Below are positions 36,194 to 47,679 of a stretch of 64,000 nt of DNA, piece after piece (positions within the stretch are counted from its first letter, which is position 1; each line of letters begins with the position of its first letter). A program made the translations under genes and the position numbers. Below the pieces are notes generated by a model that was given only the letters and a program-made list of their open reading frames with translations, searched no databases and was not told where the DNA came from. The DNA comes from Dyella sp. C9 (GTDB taxonomy: Bacteria > Pseudomonadota > Gammaproteobacteria > Xanthomonadales > Rhodanobacteraceae): positions 108,633 through 172,632 of the forward strand of contig NZ_QIRF01000007.1 of NCBI RefSeq assembly GCF_003332825.1. Direction: 5' to 3'.

Positions 36194-36199
36194 TACAAT
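36194..36199 (+). promoter_or_regulatory. -10 box of queD, possibly a leaderless promoter
   Basis: TACAAT lies 6 bp before the queD ATG at 36206, so transcription would begin at or next to the start codon. No ribosome binding site is seen. No convincing -35 was found. Confidence 0.5.
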
Positions 36200-36205
36200 G
36201 CCGGC

Positions 36206-36568
36206 ATGCATATCTTCAAAGTCTTCCATATCGAAGCGGCCCATCGCCTGCCCAACGTGCCGCCGGGGCACAAGTGCGCGCGCCTGCACGGCCACTCTTT
36301 CCGCATCGAGATCCATGTTGCCGGCGAGCCCGACCCGCAGTTGGGCTGGGTGATGGACTTCGCCGACGTGAAGGCGGCGTTTGCGCCGTTGTTCGATCAG
36401 CTCGACCATCATTACCTCAACGACATCGAGGGTCTGGAAAACCCGACCAGCGAAATGCTGGCGCGCTGGATCTTCACGCGCCTGCAGCCCAGCCTGCCGG
36501 GCCTGGACAAGGTGGTAGTCCACGAGACCTGCACCTCCGGCGCCAGTTGCAGCCGCGACAGTTTTTGA
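36206..36568 (+). CDS. queD: 6-Carboxy-5,6,7,8-tetrahydropterin synthase
   Basis: Converts 7,8-dihydroneopterin triphosphate to 6-carboxytetrahydropterin in queuosine synthesis. The 120-aa protein is a QueD/6-pyruvoyl-tetrahydropterin synthase-like enzyme: [30 protein letters not shown] holds the three zinc histidines and the active-site Cys, [24 protein letters not shown] the catalytic Asp/His segment, and [13 protein letters not shown] the substrate Glu. ATG 36206 gives the standard start [15 protein letters not shown]; a longer frame upstream has no support. It is monocistronic. Confidence 0.95.
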   Translation: MHIFKVFHIEAAHRLPNVPPGHKCARLHGHSFRIEIHVAGEPDPQLGWVMDFADVKAAFAPLFDQLDHHYLNDIEGLENPTSEMLARWIFTRLQPSLPGLDKVVVHETCTSGASCSRDSF

Positions 36569-36722
36569 TGCGTCGCAAAATTTCTCGTGCTTGTCGTAAT
36601 TCAGCGTAAATCTTGAATTTTTTGTTACACGACGACCGATTCAGGAAAAATATATTGCATTGCACAAAACGACTTGGTAGGGTGCGTGCCACTACCCCCC
36701 ACTCCCTTCGAGGGACCAAGTC
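36569..36722 (+). promoter_or_regulatory. AT-rich upstream region of the phasin gene
   Basis: This 154-bp gap is clearly AT-richer than its surroundings. TTGCAT (36655-36660) and TAGGGT (36678-36683) with 17 bp between are the best promoter-like pair. The imperfect repeat TTGCATTGCAC at 36655-36665 could be a binding site for a PhaR-type regulator, which is speculative. Confidence 0.35.
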
Positions 36723-37118
36723 ATGACGCAGCAACTGAACACCCAGGTTTTTGCCTACGCCAAGCAGCTTGCTGACAGCGCCTTCAAGGCTCAGTCGGTG
36801 GCGCTCAAGGGTCTGGAAAAGGTCGCTGAGCTGCAGATCCGGGCGCTGGAAAAACAGTCCGAAGCTGCTGCCGAGTTCATCAGCGATGCGCTGGAAACCC
36901 GTGATATCGATGGCCTGCGCGCGCTGTGGGAAAAGGCTGCCAGTGCCGGCCGCGAGAACGCCGAGCGCGCCGTGGCGGTGACCCAGGAGATCATCGCGGT
37001 TACGCAGAAGACCGCCGAATCGATCAGCGCCCTCGTGCAGGAGCAGCAGCAGGCCGCCAATGACGCCGTGTCTGCCCCGGTAGCCGCCGTCAAGAAGGCT
37101 GCTGCAGCCGCCAAGTAA
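36723..37118 (+). CDS. Phasin family protein
   Basis: A 131-aa, Ala/Glu/Lys-rich, almost wholly alpha-helical protein of the phasin_2 type (FAYAKQLADSAFKAQSVALKGLEKVAELQIRALEK in the first half), with an Ala/Lys-rich C-terminal tail (VAAVKKAAAAAK). Phasins coat polyhydroxyalkanoate granules; in genomes without PHA synthase, related proteins are stress-associated. No PHA gene is visible in the window, so the role is open. The gene is monocistronic, with an AT-rich promoter region and a strong terminator. ATG 36723 is preceded by GAGGGA about 7 bp upstream. Confidence 0.85.
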   Translation: MTQQLNTQVFAYAKQLADSAFKAQSVALKGLEKVAELQIRALEKQSEAAAEFISDALETRDIDGLRALWEKAASAGRENAERAVAVTQEIIAVTQKTAESISALVQEQQQAANDAVSAPVAAVKKAAAAAK

Positions 37119-37160
37119 GACTGCTTTACCGACGCAGCGCTTCTTCCCCCCAGTTGCGTC

Positions 37161-37190
37161 AAAGGGCCGGACGGATGTCCGGCCCTTTTT
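37161..37190 (+). terminator. Rho-independent terminator after the phasin gene
   Basis: An 11-bp stem, AAGGGCCGGAC with its complement GTCCGGCCCTT around a 4-base GGAT loop, runs straight into a T-run. It is a textbook intrinsic terminator. Confidence 0.9.
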
Positions 37191-37262
37191 CTATGCGCGA
37201 AAGTTCATGTGGGCAATTTGTGAACGATTCGGTGCTGGACAAGATGTCGCAGAAGGCGCGGC

Positions 37263-37292
37263 TTGTCGCTGTAAGTCCCGCACTGATATACT
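37263..37292 (+). promoter_or_regulatory. Promoter of the atp operon
   Basis: TTGTCG (37263-37268) and TATACT (37287-37292) with an 18-bp spacer, 70 bp before the atpI GTG. It is the best sigma70-type pair in the 240-bp gap after the phasin terminator. Confidence 0.6.
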
Positions 37293-37361
37293 TTTTGGGA
37301 TTGGACCGTGGCCCGTAGCTGGTTCGGTGCCGCCTAGAGCGAAACCGCACGGGAACGTCAC

Positions 37362-37727
37362 GTGATCAACAGTCTTGCTTCCGGTCGTCGTCTGGCGCTG
37401 CGCATTATCTTGCTGCAGCTAGCCGTGGCGGCGGTCGTAGGCCTCACCTTCCTGACGCAGGGGCGCCGCGCTGCACTGGCGGCCGCTGCGGGCGCCACCC
37501 TGGTGGCGCTGGGTACCGCGCTGCTGGCGTGGCGTACCTTCGCCGGATTGAGTGGTGGCGGCATGACCATGTGGCGCGTGATGTCAGGCGTGGTCTTGAA
37601 GTGGATCGTGATCGGCGGAGGGCTCGTCGCGATCCTGGGTCAATGGAAATTACCGCCACTAGCCGCCATCACGGGGCTGGTGGCTGCTTACGCAATAAAT
37701 CTGCTGGCGTTCAGATTCAAGGGCTAA
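37362..37727 (+). CDS. atpI: ATP synthase subunit I
   Basis: A 121-aa membrane protein at the head of the ATP synthase operon, with about four TM helices (IILLQLAVAAVVGLTFL; ALAAAAGATLVALGTALLAW; VVLKWIVIGGGLVAIL; LAAITGLVAAYAINLLAF). AtpI helps assemble the c-ring and is not part of the finished enzyme. The start is GTG 37362. Sequence conservation is low in this family, so the call depends partly on position. It ends 3 bp before atpB. Confidence 0.85.
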   Translation: MINSLASGRRLALRIILLQLAVAAVVGLTFLTQGRRAALAAAAGATLVALGTALLAWRTFAGLSGGGMTMWRVMSGVVLKWIVIGGGLVAILGQWKLPPLAAITGLVAAYAINLLAFRFKG

Positions 37728-38564
<837 letters not shown>

Positions 38565-38619
38565 GGTTTTTGTTTCATCCGGTTCCGCTTTAAACCGCTT
38601 TGCCTTTATCACTCTTTAG

Positions 38620-38928
<309 letters not shown>

Positions 38929-39012
38929 TTCGGCTCGGCAAGCGTCGCCGCAGTGCAGTAGCGCTGCGGCGATCGGCGGTTTAACGCGTTACCGGAGTTA
39001 ATCGGAAAGCTC

Positions 39013-39483
39013 ATGGATATCAATCTGACTTTCCTGGGCCAGATGGTCTCTTTCGCCATCCTGGTCTGGTTCACCACCAAGTTCATTTGGCCGCAGCTCA
39101 ATCACGCGATTGAAGAGCGCCAGAAGAAGGTTGCCGATGGCCTGGCCGCCGCCGAAAAGGCGCGCGCCGAGCTGAAGGACGCCGACGCCAAGGTCGCCGC
39201 TGAGATCAAGCAGGCCCGCCAGCAGGCGGCCGAGATCATCGAGCGCGCCCAGGGCCAGGCCAACCAGATCGTGGACAAGGCCCGTGCCGAAGCCACCGCT
39301 GAGGCGAACCGCCTGAAGGCCAATGCCGCCGAGGAAATCGTGAGCATGCAGCAGCGTGCCCGCGAGGAACTGCGTGGCTGGGTCGGCCGCCTGGCCGTCC
39401 AGGGTGCGGAGAAGATCGTGCAGCGCGAGATCGATGCGTCGGCCCACAAGGCCATGCTCGACCAGCTCGTGGCCGAGATCTAA
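39013..39483 (+). CDS. atpF: ATP synthase Fo subunit b
   Basis: Peripheral-stalk subunit, 156 aa. One N-terminal TM helix ([22 protein letters not shown]) is followed by a long charged coiled coil (about residues 30-130, [17 protein letters not shown] and on). The length and pattern are the E. coli type, one b gene used as a homodimer. It lies 84 bp after atpE and 3 bp before atpH. Confidence 0.96.
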   Translation: MDINLTFLGQMVSFAILVWFTTKFIWPQLNHAIEERQKKVADGLAAAEKARAELKDADAKVAAEIKQARQQAAEIIERAQGQANQIVDKARAEATAEANRLKANAAEEIVSMQQRAREELRGWVGRLAVQGAEKIVQREIDASAHKAMLDQLVAEI

Positions 39484-39486
39484 GCC

Positions 39487-40020
39487 ATGGCGCAGGCAAT
39501 CACCCTCGCCCGCCCGTATGCACGTGCAGCCTTCGAGCTGGCCCATGAGGCCGGCTCGCTTGGCGCATGGTCGCAGGCGCTGGCGTTCGCTGCCGACGTG
39601 GCGCAGGACCCGCGCGTGGCCAGCCTCGTCAACGATCCGCGCGTGCTGCCCGAGCAGCTGGTGGCCCTCCACCTGCCGCAGGGTGTGGCTGCCGATGCGC
39701 CGTTCGCGCACTTCCTGGCCGAGCTGGCCGAGCATCGCCGCCTGGCGCTGCTGCCGGAGATCGCCGCGCTGTACGAAGAGTACAAGCGCGAGTCCGAGTC
39801 GCAGCTGCTGGTCAAGGTGACCAGTGCGTTTGCGCTGGATGCCGCGCAGGCCGAGCAGCTGAAGGCCTCGCTCAAGCGTCGCTTCAAGCGCGAGATCGAG
39901 CTGGAGACCCAGGTCGATCCGGCGCTGCTCGGCGGCGTGGTGATCGACACCGGCAGCGAAGTGATCGACGGTTCCGCCCGTGGGCGTCTGGCGCGCATGA
40001 CCCGCGCGCTGACCCATTAA
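39487..40020 (+). CDS. atpH: ATP synthase F1 subunit delta
   Basis: Links the F1 head to the b stalk. The 177-aa protein begins ITLARPYARAAFELA, the usual delta/OSCP start, and has the C-terminal signature VDPALLGGVVIDTGSEVIDGSARGRLARM. It closes the stretch of short gaps in the operon; a repeat-filled gap of 153 bp separates it from atpA. Confidence 0.96.
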   Translation: MAQAITLARPYARAAFELAHEAGSLGAWSQALAFAADVAQDPRVASLVNDPRVLPEQLVALHLPQGVAADAPFAHFLAELAEHRRLALLPEIAALYEEYKRESESQLLVKVTSAFALDAAQAEQLKASLKRRFKREIELETQVDPALLGGVVIDTGSEVIDGSARGRLARMTRALTH

Positions 40021-40027
40021 GTTTCAC

Positions 40028-40136
40028 GCGAAGTCCATTTCGCGAAGAGCAAAACCGGCCATCCTTGGCCGGACAACTCAAAGATTTAAGCGAAGTCCAT
40101 TTCGCGAAGAGCAAAAACCGGCCATCCCTGGCCGGA
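40028..40136 (+). repeat. Tandem 46-47 bp repeat with two hairpins each, atpH-atpA gap
   Basis: Two near-identical copies (40028-40073 and 40090-40136). Each holds the hairpin GCGAAGTCCATTTCGC followed by a second hairpin CCGGCCATCCTTGGCCGG (CCCTGG centre in copy 2). They differ by one inserted A and one T/C change, so the duplication is recent or conserved. Four potential RNA stems therefore lie between two cotranscribed genes. The CCATCCxTGG centre recurs in the atpG-atpD gap. Confidence 0.85.
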
Positions 40137-40173
40137 CTCTTCAAAAAAGACTCAAAATTCAGGATATCGACCC

Positions 40174-41724
40174 ATGTCCAGCTCCACCTTGAACCCGTCC
40201 GAGATCAGCGAACTGATCAAGAGCCGTATCGAGCAGTTCAAGCTCGGCGCGGAAGCACGCAACGAAGGCACGATCATCAGCGTGTCCGACGGCATCGTGC
40301 GCATCCACGGCCTGGCCGACGTGATGCAGGGCGAAATGATCGAACTGCCGGGCAACTCCTTCGCCCTGGCGCTGAACCTTGAGCGTGACTCGGTCGGCGC
40401 CGTGGTGCTGGGCGAGTACCAGCACCTGCGTGAAGGCGACACCGCCAAGACCACCGGCCGCATCCTCGAAGTGCCGACCGGTCCGGAACTGCTGGGCCGC
40501 GTCGTCGACGCGCTGGGCAACCCGATCGACGGCAAGGGTCCGCTCAACGCCAAGACCAGCTCGCCGATCGAAAAGGTCGCTCCGGGCGTGATCTGGCGTA
40601 AGTCGGTCGACCAGCCGGTGCAGACCGGCTACAAGTCCGTCGACTCCATGATCCCGATCGGCCGTGGCCAGCGTGAGCTGATCATCGGCGACCGCCAGAC
40701 CGGCAAGACCGCTCTCGCCATCGACGCGATCATCAACCAGAAAGACTCCGGTATTAAGTGCATCTACGTCGCCATCGGCCAGAAGCGCTCGTCGATCGCC
40801 AACGTGGTGCGCAAGCTTGAAGAGAACGGCGCGCTGGCCAACACCATCGTCGTCGTCGCCTCGGCTTCCGAGTCGGCCGCCCTGCAGTACATCGCGCCGT
40901 ACTCCGGCTGCGCCATGGGCGAGTACTTCCGTGACCGCGGCGAAGACGCGCTGATCATCTACGACGACCTGTCCAAGCAGGCCGTGGCCTACCGCCAGAT
41001 CTCGCTGCTGCTGAAGCGCCCGCCGGGTCGCGAAGCCTACCCGGGCGACGTGTTCTACCTGCACTCGCGCCTGCTCGAGCGCGCCGCTCGCGTCTCCGAG
41101 GAGTACGTCGAGAAGTTCACCAACGGCGAAGTGAAGGGCAAGACCGGCTCGCTGACCGCGCTGCCGATCATCGAGACCCAGGCTGGCGACGTGTCCGCGT
41201 TCGTGCCGACCAACGTGATCTCGATCACCGACGGCCAGATCTTCCTGGAAACCGACCTGTTCAACGCCGGCATCCGCCCGGCCGTGAACGCCGGTATCTC
41301 GGTGTCGCGCGTCGGTGGTGCCGCCCAGACCAAGATCGTGAAGAAGCTGTCCGGCGGCGTGAAGCTGGCCCTGGCGCAGTTCCGCGAGCTGGCTGCGTTC
41401 GCGCAGTTCGCCTCGGACCTGGACCCGGCCACCCGTGCCCAGCTGGACCGCGGCCAGCGCGTGACCGAGCTGATGAAGCAGGCGCAGTACGCCCCGCTCT
41501 CCATCGCCGAGCTCGCCCTGTCCGTGTACGCCGCCGAGAAGGGCTACTTGGACGACCTGCCGGTCAACAAAGTGCTGCCGTTCGAGAAGGGCCTGCACGC
41601 CTTCATGCACCAGAACCACGGCGACCTGATGAAGAAGATCGTCGCCACCGGTGACTGGAACAACGAGATCGAAGCCACCTTCAAGTCCTCGCTCGACGAG
41701 TACAAGAAGACCGGCAGTTGGTGA
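40174..41724 (+). CDS. atpA: ATP synthase F1 subunit alpha
   Basis: Non-catalytic nucleotide-binding subunit, three per F1. The 516-aa protein has the Walker A motif GDRQTGKT (residues 172-179), the [18 protein letters not shown]alker B region, and the signature [17 protein letters not shown] with the arginine-finger Arg. Length is standard. The flanking gaps on both sides are filled with repeats. Confidence 0.98.
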   Translation: MSSSTLNPSEISELIKSRIEQFKLGAEARNEGTIISVSDGIVRIHGLADVMQGEMIELPGNSFALALNLERDSVGAVVLGEYQHLREGDTAKTTGRILEVPTGPELLGRVVDALGNPIDGKGPLNAKTSSPIEKVAPGVIWRKSVDQPVQTGYKSVDSMIPIGRGQRELIIGDRQTGKTALAIDAIINQKDSGIKCIYVAIGQKRSSIANVVRKLEENGALANTIVVVASASESAALQYIAPYSGCAMGEYFRDRGEDALIIYDDLSKQAVAYRQISLLLKRPPGREAYPGDVFYLHSRLLERAARVSEEYVEKFTNGEVKGKTGSLTALPIIETQAGDVSAFVPTNVISITDGQIFLETDLFNAGIRPAVNAGISVSRVGGAAQTKIVKKLSGGVKLALAQFRELAAFAQFASDLDPATRAQLDRGQRVTELMKQAQYAPLSIAELALSVYAAEKGYLDDLPVNKVLPFEKGLHAFMHQNHGDLMKKIVATGDWNNEIEATFKSSLDEYKKTGSW

Positions 41725-41730
41725 GTAGCA

Positions 41731-41817
41731 GGGAATAGGGAATAGAGAATCGGGAATAGCCAAGAGCCGGTTTGTTCTACGCTCTCACTATTCCCTACTC
41801 CCTATTCACGATTCCCC
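41731..41817. repeat. GGGAATAG inverted repeat, atpA-atpG gap
   Basis: The left arm (41731-41759) is built from units of GGGAATAG/GGGAATC type; the right arm (41788-41817) is its imperfect reverse complement with CTATTCCC and GATTCCCC units. A 28-base loop lies between. The RNA would fold into a long imperfect hairpin. A sister element lies in the atpD-atpC gap. Such GGGAAT(A/C)G repeats are typical of xanthomonad intergenic DNA. Confidence 0.85.
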
Positions 41818-41843
41818 CCGAGCGAGCAAGGCGAGCGAGAACA

Positions 41844-42770
41844 ATGGCAAGCGGACGCGAAATCAAAACCAAGATCAAGAGCACGCAGAACATGCGCAAG
41901 GTGACGCGCGCGCTCGAAATGGTCTCGGCCTCGAAGATCCGCAAGGCGCAGGATCTGATGAAGGCCTCGCGTCCCTATGCGCGCTCCATGCGCAAGGTGA
42001 TCGCGCACGTGGCCCAGGCCAGCACCGACTTCAGCCATCCGTTCCTGCAGGAGCGCGAGGTGGTCAAGCGCGTCGGCTTCCTGGTCGTCAGCACCGACCG
42101 CGGCCTGTGCGGCGGCCTGAACTCGAACCTGTTCCGTCGCCTGCTGCCGATCATTCGCGAATGGCAGGACAAGGGTGCCGAGATCGACGTCGTCGCCGTC
42201 GGCCAGAAGGCCGTGCAGTTCTTCCGCCGCCTCAAGGGCGTGAACCTGATCGGCAGCGTCAGCCACCTGGGCGAGAAGCCGAAGGTCGAGAGCCTGGTCG
42301 GCGTGATCAAGGTCGTGCTCGACGCCTACACCGACGGCAAGCTCGATCGCGTGTTCCTGGCGCACAACGATTTCATCAACACCATGACGCAGAAGCCGGC
42401 GATCCATGCGCTGCTGCCGCTGCCGGTGGTGGCTGAGGAAATGGTGGCGGCCGAGGGTACGCCGACCTCGCCGGACTTCCCGGTGGCGGGCCTCAAGCTC
42501 GAGCAGAAGCACGACTGGGACTACATCTACGAACCCGATCCGGCGACCGTGCTCGAGCACGTGCTTGGCCGCTACATCGAGTCGGTGGTGTACCAGGGCG
42601 TGCTGGAGAACCTCGCCTCCGAGCATGCCGCGCGCATGGTCGCCATGAAGGCGGCGTCGGACAACGCCAACAAGGTGATCGGCGAACTGACGCTGATCTA
42701 CAACAAGGCGCGCCAGGCGGCGATCACCCAGGAAATCTCGGAAATCGTGGGTGGTGCGGCGGCTGTATAA
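41844..42770 (+). CDS. atpG: ATP synthase F1 subunit gamma
   Basis: Central rotor shaft of F1. The 308-aa protein starts [20 protein letters not shown] and carries the paired gamma signatures: N-terminal [32 protein letters not shown] in the middle, and the C-terminal helix [34 protein letters not shown]. It is about 20 residues longer than the E. coli protein (287 aa). ATG 41844 is chosen; the frame runs upstream into the repeat. Confidence 0.97.
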   Translation: MASGREIKTKIKSTQNMRKVTRALEMVSASKIRKAQDLMKASRPYARSMRKVIAHVAQASTDFSHPFLQEREVVKRVGFLVVSTDRGLCGGLNSNLFRRLLPIIREWQDKGAEIDVVAVGQKAVQFFRRLKGVNLIGSVSHLGEKPKVESLVGVIKVVLDAYTDGKLDRVFLAHNDFINTMTQKPAIHALLPLPVVAEEMVAAEGTPTSPDFPVAGLKLEQKHDWDYIYEPDPATVLEHVLGRYIESVVYQGVLENLASEHAARMVAMKAASDNANKVIGELTLIYNKARQAAITQEISEIVGGAAAV

Positions 42771-42772
42771 GT

Positions 42773-42823
42773 GCAGGCATCCATGCCTGCAAGGGCAAAT
42801 CAAAAAGCGACCATCCATGGCCG
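42773..42823 (+). repeat. Two CATCCATG-centred hairpins, atpG-atpD gap
   Basis: GCAGGCATCCATGCCTGC (42773-42790) is a perfect 8-bp stem with a 2-base centre. It is followed by CGACCATCCATGGCCG (near 42809-42824), the same centre with one mismatch. These resemble the second hairpin of the atpH-atpA tandem repeat. Confidence 0.7.
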
Positions 42824-42836
42824 CACTATTCACTAA

Positions 42837-44306
<1,470 letters not shown>

Positions 44307-44318
44307 CGGCCGCTTTCA

Positions 44319-44412
44319 GGGAGTAGTGAATCGGGAATAGGGAATAGCTAAAGCGTTGCACGTTGGCGCACCCTGCTTCCCCGATTCTCTTAATCCCTAT
44401 TCCCTATTCCCT
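44319..44412. repeat. GGGAATAG inverted repeat, atpD-atpC gap
   Basis: The left arm (44319-44347) reads as GGGAGTAG/GAATC/GGGAATAG units; the right arm (about 44379-44412) is the imperfect complement with GATTCTC and CTATTCCC units. It is the same element class as at 41731-41817. Both end shortly before a gene (atpG, atpC) with AAGC-GAGAAC in the leader, which hints at duplication of a cassette that includes the ribosome site region. Confidence 0.85.
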
Positions 44413-44433
44413 CGAAGCAAAGCGAGAACACCA

Positions 44434-44859
44434 ATGAGTCATACCCTCCGTGTCGACATCGTCAGCGCCGAAGCCGAGATCTTCTCGGGCGAGGCACAGC
44501 TGGTGGTCGCCACCGGCGAGATGGGCGAACTGGGCATCGCGCCCCGCCACGCGCCGCTGATCACCCGCCTGAAGGCCGGCCACGTCGACGTGGTTCTGGG
44601 CAATGGCGAGCGTCAGCAGTTCTGGGTGTCCGGCGGCATCCTGGAAGTGCAGCCGCAGGTCGTCACCGTGCTGGCGGACACCGCCGCGCGTGCCTCCGAC
44701 CTGGACGAGGCCGCCGCCCAGCGCGCCAAGCAGGAAGCCGAAGACGCCCTGGCCAGCCGCACCGACGCGGTGGACATCGCCGAGGCGCAGGCCAAGCTGG
44801 CCGAGGCGATCACCCAGCTGCAGGCGCTGGAGCGCCTGCGCAAGACGCTCAAGCACTAA
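44434..44859 (+). CDS. atpC: ATP synthase F1 subunit epsilon
   Basis: Regulatory rotor subunit. The 141-aa protein has the N-terminal beta-sandwich ([40 protein letters not shown]) and the two-helix C-terminal domain (about residues 90-141, [18 protein letters not shown]). ATG 44434 follows AAAGCGAGAAC. It is the last gene of the operon and is followed by a terminator. Confidence 0.97.
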   Translation: MSHTLRVDIVSAEAEIFSGEAQLVVATGEMGELGIAPRHAPLITRLKAGHVDVVLGNGERQQFWVSGGILEVQPQVVTVLADTAARASDLDEAAAQRAKQEAEDALASRTDAVDIAEAQAKLAEAITQLQALERLRKTLKH

Positions 44860-44896
44860 GCGCCGCCGCCTGCGTCAGGCAGGACAGCACGACACG

Positions 44897-44920
44897 ACGC
44901 CGGCTCCATGCCGGCGTTTT
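44897..44920 (+). terminator. Terminator of the atp operon
   Basis: ACGCCGGC and GCCGGCGT pair around TCCAT and are followed by TTTTG. It lies 37 bp after atpC. Confidence 0.8.
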
Positions 44921-44958
44921 GTTTATGCTTGGCCAGACAACGCGGGGCGTGAGGCAGC

Positions 44959-45549
44959 ATGGGGGCAGGACGCTTCAATGACCGGCACTGGCTCGGTGCA
45001 GGGAGCCTGCTGCTCCCCGTGCTGCTGGCGGCCTGCGCCAGCAACCCTTCCGCGGCGCCAACCTCGCCGCGGACTGGTGCCGATACCTCGTACCATGCCG
45101 CCGATCAGGGTGACGTCGCCCACTACGAGCTTGCCCTGGGTCAGGTATCCAGTGGCGCCGTGGCGCAGGACCGGCCGCCGCCGGTCTATCCTCCCTCGCT
45201 GCTAGACCTTCGCCTGCCGTCACGGGAGGTCAGCGCCCGGCTGTTCGTGGATACCCAGGGCAAGGTCAGCGAAGTGCGCATCGAAGGCGAGGCACAGGCT
45301 GATGCGCAGCAGCGCCTGTTCGACGCCGCGGTGCGAGCGGCGGCCCTGCAGTGGACTTTCGCGCCGCTGACCGTGAGCCAATGGGCCGCGGACGCCAACG
45401 GCAATTCGCACGTGGTGAGCAGCGAGGCTCGCCCCTTCAGCGTAGATCTCGTGTTCCGCTTTGCCTGGAAGGACGGTCGGCCGGTGACCGGCGTCGACGC
45501 CGCGGTGCCCACCGGCCGGCCGCCCGCACTACGCCATTCAGATGACTGA
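44959..45549 (+). CDS. Lipoprotein with TonB-C-like fold, function unknown
   Basis: A 196-aa predicted lipoprotein with signal peptide and lipobox LLAAC (Cys26). After a Ser/Pro/Thr linker, residues about 75-170 (PPVYPPSLLDLRLPSREVSARLFVDTQGKVSEVRIEG ... ALQWTFAPLTV) look like the TonB C-terminal domain pattern, where a Y-P-x-L motif is followed by two strands and a W-x-F-x-P end. It has no TM anchor or proline arm, so it is not a normal TonB. No operon partners; glmU follows after 55 bp. The function is not assigned. Confidence 0.65.
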   Translation: MGAGRFNDRHWLGAGSLLLPVLLAACASNPSAAPTSPRTGADTSYHAADQGDVAHYELALGQVSSGAVAQDRPPPVYPPSLLDLRLPSREVSARLFVDTQGKVSEVRIEGEAQADAQQRLFDAAVRAAALQWTFAPLTVSQWAADANGNSHVVSSEARPFSVDLVFRFAWKDGRPVTGVDAAVPTGRPPALRHSDD

Positions 45550-45604
45550 AGTCGTCCCGCCGGTGGCTGTTATGCTCCGCCGCTAGCTCCATACAGGCAT
45601 TCCG

Positions 45605-46978
45605 ATGAACAAAGCCGCCCCCTTGCACGTCATTGTCCTCGCCGCGGGCGAGGGCAAGCGCATGAAGTCGAAGAAGGCCAAGGTGCTGATGCCGCTGGCC
45701 GGCCGGCCCTTGCTGGCGCACGTGCTGGAGGCGGCCCGAGCGTTGCAGCCGCAGGCGATCCACCTGGTCTACGGCCATTGCGGCGACCAGGTGCGCGCGG
45801 CGTTCGAGGGTCAGGCCGACCTGCGCTGGGTGCTGCAGTCGCAGCGCCTGGGCACCGGCCACGCCGTGCGCGAAGCGCTGCTGGACGTGCCCGATGAAGC
45901 CATCGTGCTGGTGCTCTACGGCGACGTGCCGCTGACCCGCCCGCAAACGCTGCAGCGGCTGGTGGCGGCCGAAGGCACCGTGGCCCTGCTGGCCACGCGC
46001 GTGGCCGACCCGTTTGGCTACGGCCGCGTGCAACGTGACGGCAACGGCTTCGTGCGCGCGGTGGTGGAGGAAAAGGATGCCGACGACGCGCAGCGCGCGA
46101 TCAACCTGATCAACACCGGCATCGTCGCTGCCGAGGCGATGGCGCTGAAGCGGTGGACGTCCCGCCTCGACCGCAACAACGTGCAGGGCGAGTATTACCT
46201 CACCGACATCTTCGCCATGGCCGCGGCCGAGAATCGCGCGGCCGCCTGCGTGGAATGCGAGGACGCGGTGGAAGCGGCGGGCGCCAACAATCCCTGGCAG
46301 CTGGCCGAGCTCGAGGCCCAGTACCGCGAGCGCGCGGCCAAGGCGCTGGCGCTGGAAGGCGTGCGCATGGCCGATCCCCTGCGCATCGATATCCGCGGCG
46401 TGGTGCGCGCGGGCATGGACGTGGAGGTCGACGTCGACGTGATCCTCGAGGGCGAGGTGGTGCTGGGCGACGACGTCCGCATCGGCCCGTTCACCCGCGT
46501 GAAGAACGTGAACCTCGCCGCCGGCACGGTGGTGCTGGCGCATTGCGACCTGGAGGGCGTGGTCACCCACGGCCCGTGCACGATCGGCCCGTTCGCGCGC
46601 CTGCGCCCGGGTACCGAGCTGGCCGCCGGCGTGCACGTGGGCAACTTCGTGGAAACCAAGAAGGCGCGCATCGGCGAGGGCAGCAAGGCCAACCACCTCA
46701 GCTATCTCGGCGATACCGTGATCGGCAGCGGCGTGAACATCGGCGCCGGCACCATCACCTGCAATTACGATGGCGTGAACAAGCACCTCACCACCATCGG
46801 CGATGGTGCCTTCATCGGCTCCAACAGCGCGCTGGTGGCGCCGGTGACGATCGGTACCCGTGCCACCATCGGCGCGGGTTCGGTGATTGGCAAGGATGCA
46901 CCCGCGGGCGAACTCACCGTGGCGCGTGCACGGCAGGTCACCATTCCGGGCTGGCGCCGTCCCACGCGCAAGCCCTGA
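45605..46978 (+). CDS. glmU: Bifunctional UDP-N-acetylglucosamine diphosphorylase / glucosamine-1-phosphate N-acetyltransferase
   Basis: Makes UDP-GlcNAc for peptidoglycan and lipopolysaccharide. The 457-aa protein has the N-terminal uridylyltransferase with [26 protein letters not shown] (residues 11-36), LYGDVPL and NTGIVAAEA, a linker, and the C-terminal left-handed beta-helix (from about 250) with [27 protein letters not shown] and the acetyl-CoA segment. The ATG at 45605 starts the pyrophosphorylase domain normally. TATGCT about 30-35 bp upstream may be its -10. Confidence 0.98.
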   Translation: MNKAAPLHVIVLAAGEGKRMKSKKAKVLMPLAGRPLLAHVLEAARALQPQAIHLVYGHCGDQVRAAFEGQADLRWVLQSQRLGTGHAVREALLDVPDEAIVLVLYGDVPLTRPQTLQRLVAAEGTVALLATRVADPFGYGRVQRDGNGFVRAVVEEKDADDAQRAINLINTGIVAAEAMALKRWTSRLDRNNVQGEYYLTDIFAMAAAENRAAACVECEDAVEAAGANNPWQLAELEAQYRERAAKALALEGVRMADPLRIDIRGVVRAGMDVEVDVDVILEGEVVLGDDVRIGPFTRVKNVNLAAGTVVLAHCDLEGVVTHGPCTIGPFARLRPGTELAAGVHVGNFVETKKARIGEGSKANHLSYLGDTVIGSGVNIGAGTITCNYDGVNKHLTTIGDGAFIGSNSALVAPVTIGTRATIGAGSVIGKDAPAGELTVARARQVTIPGWRRPTRKP

Positions 46979-47039
46979 GGCGATCGTTCGCCGTCAGGTC
47001 GTTTCGCCGTAGCGGTCTCTTTCACACAAGGAGCGGGGC

Positions 47040-47612
47040 ATGGGCAGTCCGACGATGGGCAAGTGGAGATGGGCAGTCGCGGCCTTGCCGTGCCTGCTTG
47101 CCGGCTGTGCCACCACCGGTGCGGGAGGGGCGGTACCGCCCCAGCTGTTCGACGCTGACGCACACGCGCGCTTCAGCTTCTACTTCTCCTGCGTAAGCAA
47201 GACGGTGAACTGCGAGATCGTCGAGCGGCAGTTCGATGCGTGGGCCACGATGCACCACGTGACCATGCATACCGTCGCGCGCGACGACCCGGCCTTCTCG
47301 GCTGGCAAGCCCTCGCAGCCGACCGAGCAGGCCGTGCCGTATCGCCTGGCCGTGCGTTACTCACCCGAGATGGCGCCAAGCCAGAACTCGCTCGCAGGAA
47401 CCGGCGGCACCGGTCTTCCGATGGTGAGCTACGCGGGTACCGCCCAGATCTTCGACTCCACCAGCGGCAGCCTGCTGAAGACCCAGAGCTACCACGACCA
47501 GAAAATGGCCGATCAGGACCACGGTGCGGCCAATCCCTACCTGCAGGCACAGGTGGAAGCTTTCCTTGGCCACCTGGATCCTGCCTACGCCAAGGCCAGG
47601 CCGTCGTCCTGA
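47040..47612 (+). CDS. Lipoprotein, DUF4136-like, function unknown
   Basis: A 190-aa predicted lipoprotein with lipobox LLAGC (Cys23). The body (FSFYFSCVSKTVNCEIVERQFDAWATMHHVTMHTVA; YRLAVRYSPEM; IFDSTSGSLLKTQSYHDQKM; C-terminal VEAFLGHLDPAYA) has the pattern of small envelope lipoproteins of the DUF4136 kind, with alternating strands and a final helix. The gene follows glmU after 61 bp and precedes another exported protein. I cannot assign a role. Confidence 0.6.
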   Translation: MGSPTMGKWRWAVAALPCLLAGCATTGAGGAVPPQLFDADAHARFSFYFSCVSKTVNCEIVERQFDAWATMHHVTMHTVARDDPAFSAGKPSQPTEQAVPYRLAVRYSPEMAPSQNSLAGTGGTGLPMVSYAGTAQIFDSTSGSLLKTQSYHDQKMADQDHGAANPYLQAQVEAFLGHLDPAYAKARPSS

Positions 47613-47679
47613 CGACGACGTATCGATTTCGGCCCGGGCGTCGAACGCAACGTCCCGGTTCACGCAACAGGAGGGGCAC

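Noticed and set aside
40028..40136. Possible CRISPR-like direct repeats
   Set aside because: There are only two copies, with no spacer series and no cas genes; the units are hairpin repeats in an operon gap.
41844..42770. Extra length of atpG as a fusion
   Set aside because: Start and end match normal gamma subunits; the additional 20 residues are spread through the middle and occur in related proteobacteria.
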